This document shows, piece by piece, positions 50,690-58,163 of a stretch of 64,000 nucleotides of DNA. Positions within the stretch are counted from its first letter, which is position 1. Each line of letters opens with the position of its first letter. The DNA is taken from positions 3,844,001 to 3,908,000 of the forward strand of contig NZ_CP133771.1 of the NCBI RefSeq assembly GCF_031348265.1, in the 5' to 3' direction. The stretch is from Streptomyces collinus (GTDB lineage Bacteria > Actinomycetota > Actinomycetes > Streptomycetales > Streptomycetaceae). The notes below the pieces were generated by a model. It did not search any database. It was not told where the DNA came from and saw nothing but the letters and a program-made list of their open reading frames with translations. Position numbers and translations under genes: made by a program.

Positions 50690-50726
50690 GTCTGCGTTTG
50701 TGTGTTACCTGCGTTCCCGGGGGCCG

Positions 50727-51203
50727 ATGGTGGTGGATGCGTGGCGCGACGACCGGATCGGGAGCGCCCTGCGGGGTGAGAACCCGGCCGTGATGCGGCG
50801 GCTGGAGGCCGGGTTCGCGGTGATCGGGGATGTGCAGTTCCTGCCCGGCTACTCGGTGCTGCTGGCCGATGATCCCGCGGTGCAGCGGCTGTCCGAGCTG
50901 CCGCGGAGCGGGCGGCTGGCGTTCCTGGCCGACATGGACCGGCTGGGGGAAGCCGTCGAGCGGGCCTGCCGGCGGGCGGAGACGGGGTTCCGGCGGGTCA
51001 ATCTGGAGATCCTCGGGAACGCCGACGGGTTTCTGCACGCGCATGTGTGGCCGCGGTACGAGTGGGAGCCCGCGGAGCTCGTGCGGCGGCCCGTGTGGCT
51101 CTACCCGCGGGAGATGTGGGGCGAGGAGCGGTACGCGCTCGGGCCCCGGCACGACCGGCTGCGGGAGGCCATCGGCGAGGAACTGGACCGGCTCGCGGGG
51201 TGA
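50727..51203 (+). CDS. HIT-family (diadenosine tetraphosphate hydrolase-like) protein
   Basis: 158 residues from ATG 50727. The core LPGYSVLLADDPAVQRLSEL and FRRVNLEILGNADGFLHAHV match HIT-like fold proteins. The usual H-x-H-x-H triad reads HAHVWPR, so the third His is missing, as in branched HIT relatives. It may bind or cleave dinucleotide polyphosphates. Its long leader with a leader peptide and attenuator suggests control during translation stress. GTG 50700 is an in-frame alternative start. Confidence 0.75.
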   Translation: MVVDAWRDDRIGSALRGENPAVMRRLEAGFAVIGDVQFLPGYSVLLADDPAVQRLSELPRSGRLAFLADMDRLGEAVERACRRAETGFRRVNLEILGNADGFLHAHVWPRYEWEPAELVRRPVWLYPREMWGEERYALGPRHDRLREAIGEELDRLAG

Positions 51204-51211
51204 GCATGCGG

Positions 51212-51241
51212 ACGGCCTCACCCGGGGGTGGGTGAGGCCGT
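51212..51241. terminator. Bidirectional terminator hairpin
   Basis: ACGGCCTCACCC and GGGTGAGGCCGT form a perfect 12-bp stem with a six-base loop between the convergent HIT and citrate synthase genes. Strength and position argue for termination on both strands. Confidence 0.8.
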
Positions 51242-51255
51242 GTGGGGCGGGTGGG

Positions 51256-52356
51256 TCAGTGGGCGATGTCCCCGTAGCCCTCGATGTCGTGGGGGTCGCG
51301 GGTGCCCGGGCCGACGTAGCGGGCCGAGGGGCGGACCAGGCGGCCCGTGCGCTTCTGCTCCAGGATGTGGGCGGACCAGCCGGCGGTGCGGGCGCAGGTG
51401 AACATGGACGTGAACATGTGCGCCGGGACCTCGGCGAAGTCCAGGACGATGGCCGCCCAGAACTCGACGTTGGTGGCGAGGACGCGGTCGGGGCGGCGGG
51501 CGTGGAGTTCCGCGAGGGCCGCCTTCTCCAGGGCCTCGGCGACCTCGAAGCGCGGCGCCCCCAGCTCGCGGGCCGTGCGGCGCAGGACCCTCGCCCTCGG
51601 GTCCTCGGCGCGGTAGACGCGGTGGCCGAAGCCCATGAGACGTTCGCCCTTGTCGAGCGCGTTCTTCACGTAGGCCTCGGCGTCGCCCGTGCGTTCGATC
51701 TCCTCGATCATGCCGAGGACGCGGGAGGGGGCGCCGCCGTGGAGCGGGCCGGACATCGCGCCCACCGCGCCGGAGAGCGCGGCCGCGACGTCGGCGCCGG
51801 TCGAGGCGATCACACGGGCCGTGAAGGTGGACGCGTTCATGCCGTGCTCGGCGGCGCTCGTCCAGTACGCGTCCACCGCCGCCACGTGCTTGGGGTCCGG
51901 CTCGCCCCGCCAGCGGATCATGAAGCGCTCGACGACGGACTGGGCCTTGTCGATCTCCCGCTGCGGAACCATCGGCAGGCCCTGGCCGCGGGCGGACTGG
52001 GCGACGTAGGACAGGGCCATGACGGCGGCCCGGGCCAGGTCGGCGCGGGCCTGCTCGCCATCGATGTCGAGGAGGGGTTTGAGGCCCCAGACGGGCGCAA
52101 GCATGGCCAGGGCGGACTGGACGTCCACGCGGATGTCGCCGGAGTGCACGGGGATGGGGAAGGGCTCGGCGGGCGGCAGACCGGGATTGAAGGCGCCGTC
52201 GACGAGCAGGCCCCAGACGTTGCCGAACGAGACGTGGCCGACGAGGTCCTCGATGTCGACGCCCCGGTACCGGAGTGCGCCGCCCTCCTTATCCGGTTCG
52301 GCGATCTCCGTCTCGAACGCGACGACTCCCTCGAGCCCGGGTACGAAGTCGGACAT
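51256..52356 (-). CDS. Citrate synthase (short type)
   Basis: 366 residues, starting at ATG 52356. Catalytic residues are seen in AAEHGMNASTFTARV (first His), GFGHRVYRAEDPRARV (second His) and VLDFAEVPAHMFTSMF (Asp). GPLHGGAPSRVLGMI is the family glycine loop. The length is shorter than the 430-residue hexameric type, closer to the second citrate synthase or methylcitrate synthase of Streptomyces. It condenses oxaloacetate with acetyl- or propionyl-CoA. Divergent from pdxH, with a 286-bp gap. Confidence 0.92.
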   Translation of the reverse strand: MSDFVPGLEGVVAFETEIAEPDKEGGALRYRGVDIEDLVGHVSFGNVWGLLVDGAFNPGLPPAEPFPIPVHSGDIRVDVQSALAMLAPVWGLKPLLDIDGEQARADLARAAVMALSYVAQSARGQGLPMVPQREIDKAQSVVERFMIRWRGEPDPKHVAAVDAYWTSAAEHGMNASTFTARVIASTGADVAAALSGAVGAMSGPLHGGAPSRVLGMIEEIERTGDAEAYVKNALDKGERLMGFGHRVYRAEDPRARVLRRTARELGAPRFEVAEALEKAALAELHARRPDRVLATNVEFWAAIVLDFAEVPAHMFTSMFTCARTAGWSAHILEQKRTGRLVRPSARYVGPGTRDPHDIEGYGDIAH

Positions 52357-52642
52357 CAGGCGGCTCCTCGTGATGGAAGTGACAGATGGTGTGATGTGGG
52401 GTGGGACGTACGAACCATGTGTCAGTCAGCTTGCGCAGCGGGCGGCCGTCCGGTGGATCCACGGTCGTGTACGGCGACTCGCGGTCCCTGGCCGGCTGCC
52501 CCTGTGATGCCCCGTCCGGCCGACGGTCACCCAACCGGAACGGCACGGAAACGATATCTCCGAGTGCCACCGTTGGGGAGGGTTCACGGCACTCAGTGCC
52601 AGGCAGTGACGAAGGACACCGTCCGTACGGCAAGATGACCGG

Positions 52643-53311
52643 GTGACCGACCGCGACGACGTCCCCTTCGATCTGGCCTCGATGCGCAAGCAGTACCGGG
52701 CCGAGGGGCTCTCCGAGACCGAGCTCGCCGCCACGCCCGTCGAGCAGTTCGCGCGCTGGTTCAAGCAGGCCGCGACGGACGGCGGGCTGTTCGAGCCGAA
52801 CGCCATGATCGTCTCGACGGCCGACGCCGAGGGGCGGACGAGTTCCCGCACGGTGCTGCTGAAGCACTTCGACGAGCAGGGCTTCGTCTTCTACACGAAC
52901 TACGACTCCCGCAAGGCCCGTGACCTGGCGGAGAACCCTTTCGTCTCGCTGCTGTTCCCCTGGCACCCCATGGCCCGGCAGGTCGTCGTGAGCGGGATCG
53001 CCCGGCGCACCGGCCGCGACGAGACGGCGGCGTACTTCCGCACCCGCCCGCACGGCTCACAGCTGGGCGCGTGGGCCAGCGCCCAGTCCTCGGTGATCTC
53101 CACCCGGGCGGACATCGACGGCGCGTACGCGGAGCTGGCCGCCCGCTACCCGGAGGGCGAGCAGGTGCCGGTGCCCCCGCACTGGGGCGGTTTCCGGGTG
53201 GCCCCGCAGTCGGTGGAGTTCTGGCAGGGCCGCGAGAACCGGCTGCACGACCGGTTGCGGTACGTGGAGCAGGCCGACGGGAGCTGGCGGGTGGAGCGGC
53301 TCAGTCCGTGA
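52643..53311 (+). CDS. pdxH: Pyridoxine/pyridoxamine 5'-phosphate oxidase
   Basis: 222 residues from GTG 52643. The family is plain: [78 protein letters not shown] and the C-terminal [14 protein letters not shown] with the R-x-H-x-R substrate motif. Oxidises pyridoxine or pyridoxamine phosphate to pyridoxal phosphate with FMN. CAAGAT before GACCGG-GTG suggests a leaderless start. A palindrome GGCACTCAGTGCC lies at 52588-52600. It converges with the PIN-toxin gene, three bases apart. Confidence 0.95.
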   Translation: MTDRDDVPFDLASMRKQYRAEGLSETELAATPVEQFARWFKQAATDGGLFEPNAMIVSTADAEGRTSSRTVLLKHFDEQGFVFYTNYDSRKARDLAENPFVSLLFPWHPMARQVVVSGIARRTGRDETAAYFRTRPHGSQLGAWASAQSSVISTRADIDGAYAELAARYPEGEQVPVPPHWGGFRVAPQSVEFWQGRENRLHDRLRYVEQADGSWRVERLSP

Positions 53312-53314
53312 GGT

Positions 53315-53713
53315 TCAGATGCCGATGAGCCGGACTCGGTCGCCGCACAGCCGGGCCATGTCGTCGACGTCGGACGTCAGCACGGCCACTGGGCTTGGCT
53401 GCCGCAGTGCCACCTCGGCGACGGTCGCGTCGATCGCGCACTTGTGGCCGTGCAGCCCGGCGGCCTTCAGCAGTTCCGCGGACGCTTTCGCGGCGCCCTC
53501 GGTCACCGGCTCGACCTTGACGCGGGAGAGCGCCCACTGCAGACGGGGCATGTTCACACGCGCATGACTGACTTCCACGATGGTGTTGGCGCCGATGACG
53601 AAATCGGCGCCCATGGCGTGGAGAACCTGGAGCATCGCCAGGATCTTGCGATCCTGGGCGATCCAGGCGGAGAGCCCCTGAGAGTCCAGGACAACCGTCT
53701 CGACGTGCTCCAT
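53315..53713 (-). CDS. PIN-domain toxin (VapC-like)
   Basis: 132 residues. The PIN fold's acidic set is present: VVLDSQGLSAWIAQD (first Asp), GANTIVEVSHARV (Glu), KCAIDATVAEVAL (third Asp) and VLTSDVDDMARL (fourth). As a magnesium-dependent ribonuclease it would cut tRNA or other RNA when not bound by its antitoxin. It overlaps the antitoxin stop by one base (TGATG), typical of TA pairs in which the antitoxin is encoded first. Confidence 0.85.
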   Translation of the reverse strand: MEHVETVVLDSQGLSAWIAQDRKILAMLQVLHAMGADFVIGANTIVEVSHARVNMPRLQWALSRVKVEPVTEGAAKASAELLKAAGLHGHKCAIDATVAEVALRQPSPVAVLTSDVDDMARLCGDRVRLIGI

Positions 53714-53961
53714 CACGCCGCACTCGCCGATCCGCCGGCATCCGCAGTGCCGAAGATCCTGGAGCGGGCCTCGGCCAGCTCCTCCTCGGTGAACGCCCCG
53801 TGCTCCTCCTGGTGACGCATCAGGTCGGCGCCAAGCAACTGATGCCGCAGCTGGCGTGCCACCGCCTCGGCGACATAGCCGGAGACGTTGTCGGTGAGCT
53901 TCCTGAGTTCGGCGACCTGGTCTGTCGGCAGTGTCACCGTGATGCGCGTCGTGTCCGCCAT
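53713..53961 (-). CDS. Ribbon-helix-helix antitoxin (VapB-like)
   Basis: 82 residues from ATG 53961. The N terminus TRITVTLPTDQVAELRKL is an RHH DNA-binding motif with VSGYVAEAVARQLRHQLL following. The C-terminal half, rich in acidic residues (RHQEEHGAFTEEELAEARSR), should wrap the PIN toxin. An operator palindrome directly upstream fits autoregulation. Confidence 0.85.
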   Translation of the reverse strand: MADTTRITVTLPTDQVAELRKLTDNVSGYVAEAVARQLRHQLLGADLMRHQEEHGAFTEEELAEARSRIFGTADAGGSASAA

Positions 53962-53968
53962 GCTCCGA

Positions 53969-53984
53969 GCATACCGCGGTATGC
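53969..53984. promoter_or_regulatory. Perfect 16-bp operator palindrome of the TA module
   Basis: GCATACCGCGGTATGC lies seven bases upstream of the antitoxin ATG and contains TATGCT, a fair minus-strand -10 hexamer. Binding by the RHH antitoxin here would block its own promoter. Confidence 0.8.
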
Positions 53985-54014
53985 ACACTCCGCGTCCGTG
54001 CTGCCACCAGCCCC

Positions 54015-54626
54015 TCAGCCCAGCGTCTCCTCCAGCAGCCCCGCCCACTGGGCCACCACCCGTTCCCGGCGGGCCGCGTCGTCCGTGAGGAGGTTGGCGA
54101 GGCCCAGGCCGCGGGCCATGTCGAGGAGGCCCTGGACGGTTTCGCGGACGCCGGGGAGGGATTCGTCGGCGGCGAGGAGGTCGACGGCTATGCGGTGGGT
54201 CTCGCGGCCGACGCGGGATTCGAGTTCGGTGACGCGGGGCCGCAGCTGTTCCTCGTTGGAGGCGGCGACCCAGAGGTGGAGGGCGGCGCGGAACAGCGGC
54301 CCGGTGTAGAGGTCGACTAGGGCGGCGACGACGGCGTGACGGTCGCCTGCCGCGCCCTCGGGGAACAGGGCGCGCAGGGCCGTGGAGCGTTCCTCGGCGA
54401 CGTATTCGACGGCCGCCGTGAAGAGGTCCTCGCGGGTCGGGAAGTGGTGCTGGGCGGCGCCGCGGGAGACGCCGGCGCGTTCGGCGACGACGGAGACGGT
54501 GGAGCCCGCCCAGCCGTGTTCGGCGAGGCAGGACACGGCGGCTTCGAGGAGCCGCTGCCGGGTGGCCCGGCTGCGGTCCTGCTTGGGGACTCTCTCCGCA
54601 CGGTCGGCCGTGCTCACACCACCCAT
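54015..54626 (-). CDS. TetR-family transcriptional regulator
   Basis: 203 residues from ATG 54626 (GTG 54614-54616 region is an alternative). The helix-turn-helix is TRQRLLEAAVSCLAEHGWAG, then VSVVAERAGVSRGAAQHHFP and TREDLFTAAVEYVAEE. The C-terminal ligand domain runs to 203. It overlaps the 3' end of the enoyl-CoA hydratase gene by 13 bases, so it is made with the acyl-CoA carboxylase operon and probably regulates it. It is the only TetR protein in this window, though nothing links it directly to the CTGACG operators. Confidence 0.88.
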   Translation of the reverse strand: MGGVSTADRAERVPKQDRSRATRQRLLEAAVSCLAEHGWAGSTVSVVAERAGVSRGAAQHHFPTREDLFTAAVEYVAEERSTALRALFPEGAAGDRHAVVAALVDLYTGPLFRAALHLWVAASNEEQLRPRVTELESRVGRETHRIAVDLLAADESLPGVRETVQGLLDMARGLGLANLLTDDAARRERVVAQWAGLLEETLG

Positions 54627-55348
54627 GCCGGATCCCGTCGTTCGAGGAAGGCCGTCATCCCCTCGCGGGCCTGCGGGGAGGAGAAGAGCCGGGCCGAGAG
54701 CGCGGTCAGGGCGTCCGCGTCCCGGTCGAAGGCTTCCAGCACCCTAGCCGTGAGCAGCCGTTTCGTCTCGGCCAGGGCGTCGGGGGCGGATCTGCGCAGT
54801 CCGTCGAGGATGGGGTCGAGGGCCTTGTCGACATCGCTGTCACAGGTCGTGAGCAGGCCCGTTGCCACCGCCTCCGGGGCACCGAAGCGTTCGCCGGTGA
54901 GGTAGTAGCGGGCCAGTGCGCGGGGGTCGGCGCGGGGCAGGAGCGGGAGGGAGATGACCGCGGGGGCGACCCCGATGCGGACCTCCGTGAAGGCGAAGGT
55001 GGCGTCCGTGGAGGCGGCGGCGATGTCGCAGGCGGCCAGGAGGCCGAGGCCGCCCGCGCGGACGTGGCCGGTGACCCGGGCGACGACCGGCTTGGGCAGT
55101 TCGATGATCTGCCGCAGCAGGGCGACCAGCGCCTCGGGCGGGGGCGGGTCCTTGAGGTCGGCGCCCGCGCTGAACGTGTTGCCGGTGTGGGTGAGGACGA
55201 TCGCCCGGACACCGGCGTCCTTGCCGGCGTCGGTGAGCGCGTCGGCCAGTTCGCCGACCAGGGCCGCCGACAGGGCGTTGCGGTTGCGGGGCGAGTCGAG
55301 GGACAGGGTCTGAACGGCACGCGCGCGGGTGCGGGCGATCAGCGTCAT
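54614..55348 (-). CDS. Enoyl-CoA hydratase family protein
   Basis: 244 residues from ATG 55348. Crotonase segments: FSAGADLKDPPPPEALV near 63, VARVTGHVRAGGLGLLAACD near 95 and FTEVRIGVAPAVISLPLLPR. Hydrates or otherwise processes an unsaturated acyl-CoA made by the carboxylase route. ATGA overlap with the ligase gene upstream and a 13-base overlap with tetR downstream make it part of the long operon. Confidence 0.88.
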   Translation of the reverse strand: MTLIARTRARAVQTLSLDSPRNRNALSAALVGELADALTDAGKDAGVRAIVLTHTGNTFSAGADLKDPPPPEALVALLRQIIELPKPVVARVTGHVRAGGLGLLAACDIAAASTDATFAFTEVRIGVAPAVISLPLLPRADPRALARYYLTGERFGAPEAVATGLLTTCDSDVDKALDPILDGLRRSAPDALAETKRLLTARVLEAFDRDADALTALSARLFSSPQAREGMTAFLERRDPAWVV

Positions 55349-56913
55349 GCGCTCTCCCTGAGCTGTCGGCGGAGGATCTTGCCGGAGGCCGCGCGGGGGA
55401 CGCCGACGATGAAGGTGACGTGGCGTATCCGCTTGTAGGGGGCGACGCGTTCGGCGACGTACATCATGATCTCGGCCTCGGTGAGGTCCGCGGCGGACGG
55501 CTGGCGGACGACGTAGGCGTGCGGGGCCTCGTTGCCGTTGTCGTCGTACCGGCCGATGACGGCGGCGTCGGCGATGCCCGGGTGGGTGAGGAGCAGGGCC
55601 TCCAGTTCGGCGGGGGCCACCTGGAAGCCCTTGTACTTGATGAGTTCCTTGACGCGGTCGACGACGAACAGCCAGCCGTCGGGGTCGGCATGGCCCACGT
55701 CGCCGGTGTGCAGCCAGCCGTCGGGGTCGATCATGGCGGTGGTGGCGTCGGGGCGGCCGAGGTAGCCCTTCATGATCTGGGGTCCGCGGATGAGGATCTC
55801 GCCGGATTCGCCGGCGGGGAGGTCCCTGCCGGGATCGTCGAGGGAGACGATGCGCATCTCGGTGCCGGCGATGAGCTTGCCGACGGTGCCGGGCGGGGCG
55901 TCGCTCATGGCGTCCAGGGGGACGACGTGCGTGCCGGGCGACAGTTCCGTCATGCCGTAGGCCTGGCCGACGGGCGGCAGGCCGAGGCGCTGGGAGCAGG
56001 CGGCGGCGAGGCGGGCGTCCAGGGGTGCGGCGGCGCTGATGATGTACCGCAGGGACGACAGGTCGTACTGGGCGACGGCCGGGTGCTTGGCGAGGGCCAG
56101 GACGATCGGCGGGGCCACGTACAGGGCGGTGATGCGGTGGTTCTGGACGGCCGCGAGGAACTGCTCCAGGTCGAAGCGGGGCAGGACGACGACGGTGGCG
56201 CCCTGCCGCAGGGGGGCGTTCATCAGGGCGGTGAGGCCGTAGATGTGGAAGAAGGGCAGCACCGCCAGGACGCGGTCGCCCGGGCCGGCGGGGATCGCCG
56301 GGTGGAGCTGGGCGAGGTTGGTGGCGATCTGCCGGTGCGTGAGCATCACGCCCTTGGGGGTGCCGGTGGTCCCGGAGGAGTACGGCAGGGCCGCGACGTC
56401 CTCGGCGGGGTCGATGGCGACCTGCGGTTCGGGGGCGGCCGAGGCGAGCATGTCGATCAGGGAGCGGTGGCCGCTCGCGCTGTCGCACACGAAGATCTCC
56501 CTTACACCGCCCGCGAGTTCGGCGGCCCGGCGGGCGACGTCCAGCAGCGGTGACACGGTGACGATCCAGCGGGCTTTCGAGTCCCGCAGTTGCTTGGCGA
56601 ACTCCTCGGCGGTGGCGAGCGGGTGCACGGTGGTGACGGTGGCACCCGCGCGCGTGGCCGCGTAGAACGCGGTCGGAAAGGCGATGGTGTTGGGGCTGTG
56701 CAGGGCGAGGACGTCGCCCTTGCGGACACCGGCCTCGGCGAGGGCGGCGGCGACGCGCCGGTGGAAGCGGTCCACCTGCTCGTAGGAGAGGGTGGTGCCG
56801 TCCGTGCCGTCGATCAGCGCCGGGATGTCGCCGAACTCGGCGGCCCGGGCCAGGACCGCGTCGTGGATGGGCAGGTCGACGGGCGGGACGTCTGCGTACT
56901 CGCTGCGGAACAT
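55345..56913 (-). CDS. 4-coumarate-CoA-ligase-type acyl-CoA synthetase
   Basis: 522 residues. ANL motifs: LPYSSGTTGTPKGVMLTHRQ (P-loop), GQAYGMTELSPGTHV, WLHTGDVGHADPDGWLFVVD, RVKELIKYKGFQVAPAELEA and the terminal PRAASGKILRRQLRE with its catalytic Lys. Activates an aromatic, fatty or isoprenoid acid to CoA ester. Thirty-nine bases follow the acyl-CoA dehydrogenase stop; the stop overlaps the hydratase start by four bases. In S. coelicolor a 4CL-like gene lies in the syntenic position, from memory. Confidence 0.93.
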   Translation of the reverse strand: MFRSEYADVPPVDLPIHDAVLARAAEFGDIPALIDGTDGTTLSYEQVDRFHRRVAAALAEAGVRKGDVLALHSPNTIAFPTAFYAATRAGATVTTVHPLATAEEFAKQLRDSKARWIVTVSPLLDVARRAAELAGGVREIFVCDSASGHRSLIDMLASAAPEPQVAIDPAEDVAALPYSSGTTGTPKGVMLTHRQIATNLAQLHPAIPAGPGDRVLAVLPFFHIYGLTALMNAPLRQGATVVVLPRFDLEQFLAAVQNHRITALYVAPPIVLALAKHPAVAQYDLSSLRYIISAAAPLDARLAAACSQRLGLPPVGQAYGMTELSPGTHVVPLDAMSDAPPGTVGKLIAGTEMRIVSLDDPGRDLPAGESGEILIRGPQIMKGYLGRPDATTAMIDPDGWLHTGDVGHADPDGWLFVVDRVKELIKYKGFQVAPAELEALLLTHPGIADAAVIGRYDDNGNEAPHAYVVRQPSAADLTEAEIMMYVAERVAPYKRIRHVTFIVGVPRAASGKILRRQLRESA

Positions 56914-56952
56914 GGCGGGTTCCTCCTCGCGGCGCGGGCCGTCTCAGGGTCC

Positions 56953-58089
56953 TCAGTACGACTTGGGCAGGCCCAGGGTCTGGTGGGAGACGTAGTTGAG
57001 AATCATCTCCCGGCTCACCGGGGCAATACGAGCCACGCGCGCGGCCGTTATCAGCCGGGCCAGGCCGTACTCGCGGGTGAGGCCGTTGCCGCCGAGGGTG
57101 TGCACGGCCTGGTCGACGGCCTTCACACAGGCCTCCCCGGCGGCGTACTTCGCCATGTTGGCGGCCTCTCCGGCGCCCATGTCGTCGCCCGCGTCGTAGA
57201 GGACGGCTGCCTTCTGCATCATCAGGCGGGCCAGTTCGAGTTCGATGTGCGCCTGGGCGAGGGGGTGGGCGATGGCCTGGTGGGCGCCGATGGGGGTGTT
57301 CCAGACGGTGCGGTCGCGGGCGTACCCGATGGCCTCGGCCAGGGCGTGGCGGCCCATGCCGATCGCGAAGGCGGCGGTCATGATGCGTTCGGGGTTGAGG
57401 CCGGCGAAGAGCTGGAGCAGGCCCGCGTCCTCGTCGCCGACCAGGGCGTCGGCGGGCAGCCGTACGTCGTCCAGGACCAGTTCGAACTGCTTCTCCGCGG
57501 CGTTCAGTTCCATGTCGATGGGGCGGCGGGTGAAGCCGGGGGTGTCGCGCGGGACGATGAAGAGGCAGGGCTTGAGGCGGCCGGTGCGGGCGTCTTCGGT
57601 ACGGCCGACGATCAGGGTCGCGTCGGCGATGTCCACGCCGGAGACGAAGACCTTGCGGCCGGTGAGGAGCCAGTCGCCGGTGTCCTGGTCGCGGCGGGCC
57701 GTGGTGGTGATGCGGTGGCTGTTGGAGCCGGCGTCGGGTTCGGTGATGCCGAAGGCCATGAGGCGGGTGCCGTCGGCGAGGCCCGGGAGCCAGGCTTCCT
57801 TCTGGGCGTCGGTGCCGAAGCGGGCTATCACGGTGCCGCAGATGGCCGGGGAGACGATCATCATCAGCAGGGGGCAGCCCGCGGTGCCGAGTTCTTCGAG
57901 GACGAGGGAGAGTTCGGTGATGCCGCCGCCTCCGCCGCCGTATGCCTCCGGCAGGTTGACGCCGATGTAGCCGAGCTTGGCCGCGTCGGACCAGAGTCGG
58001 GTGGGGTCGGTTTCTCGGCCGTGGCGTTTGCCGAGTGCGGAGACGGCTTCTCGTAGGGCCTTGTGGTCTTGGGTCTCGATCGCGGTCAT
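56953..58089 (-). CDS. Acyl-CoA dehydrogenase of the acyl-CoA carboxylase operon
   Basis: 378 residues from ATG 58089 (GAAGGAGTCAC upstream). FAD-binding segments: LMAFGITEPDAGSNSHRITT and WLLTGRKVFVSGVDIADATL. The catalytic-Glu segment reads ARIAPVSREM, so the usual YEGT is not kept and the base is probably elsewhere. It resembles AtuD/citronellyl-CoA-type or isovaleryl-type dehydrogenases of terpenoid and leucine breakdown. Co-transcribed with the carboxylase genes; the 70-bp gap to the biotin carboxylase gene holds a dispersed repeat. Confidence 0.9.
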   Translation of the reverse strand: MTAIETQDHKALREAVSALGKRHGRETDPTRLWSDAAKLGYIGVNLPEAYGGGGGGITELSLVLEELGTAGCPLLMMIVSPAICGTVIARFGTDAQKEAWLPGLADGTRLMAFGITEPDAGSNSHRITTTARRDQDTGDWLLTGRKVFVSGVDIADATLIVGRTEDARTGRLKPCLFIVPRDTPGFTRRPIDMELNAAEKQFELVLDDVRLPADALVGDEDAGLLQLFAGLNPERIMTAAFAIGMGRHALAEAIGYARDRTVWNTPIGAHQAIAHPLAQAHIELELARLMMQKAAVLYDAGDDMGAGEAANMAKYAAGEACVKAVDQAVHTLGGNGLTREYGLARLITAARVARIAPVSREMILNYVSHQTLGLPKSY

Positions 58090-58118
58090 GTGACTCCTTC
58101 GTCGTGGCTGAGCGCGCT

Positions 58119-58163
58119 CGCGCGGCGGTAGCCGCACATCGATACAGCCCCGCGCCCCTTCAG
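58119..58163 (+). repeat. Dispersed intergenic repeat, family B copy 2
   Basis: CGCGCGGCGGTAGCCGCACA then TCGATACAGCCCCGCGCCCC followed by TTCAGG, the last bases forming part of the biotin carboxylase stop. The other copy is at 38900-38953. Confidence 0.8.

Noticed and set aside
50600..50726. T-box riboswitch before the HIT gene
   Set aside because: No AGGGTGGNACCGCG-type antiterminator or specifier loop was found. The leader-peptide/hairpin model fits better.
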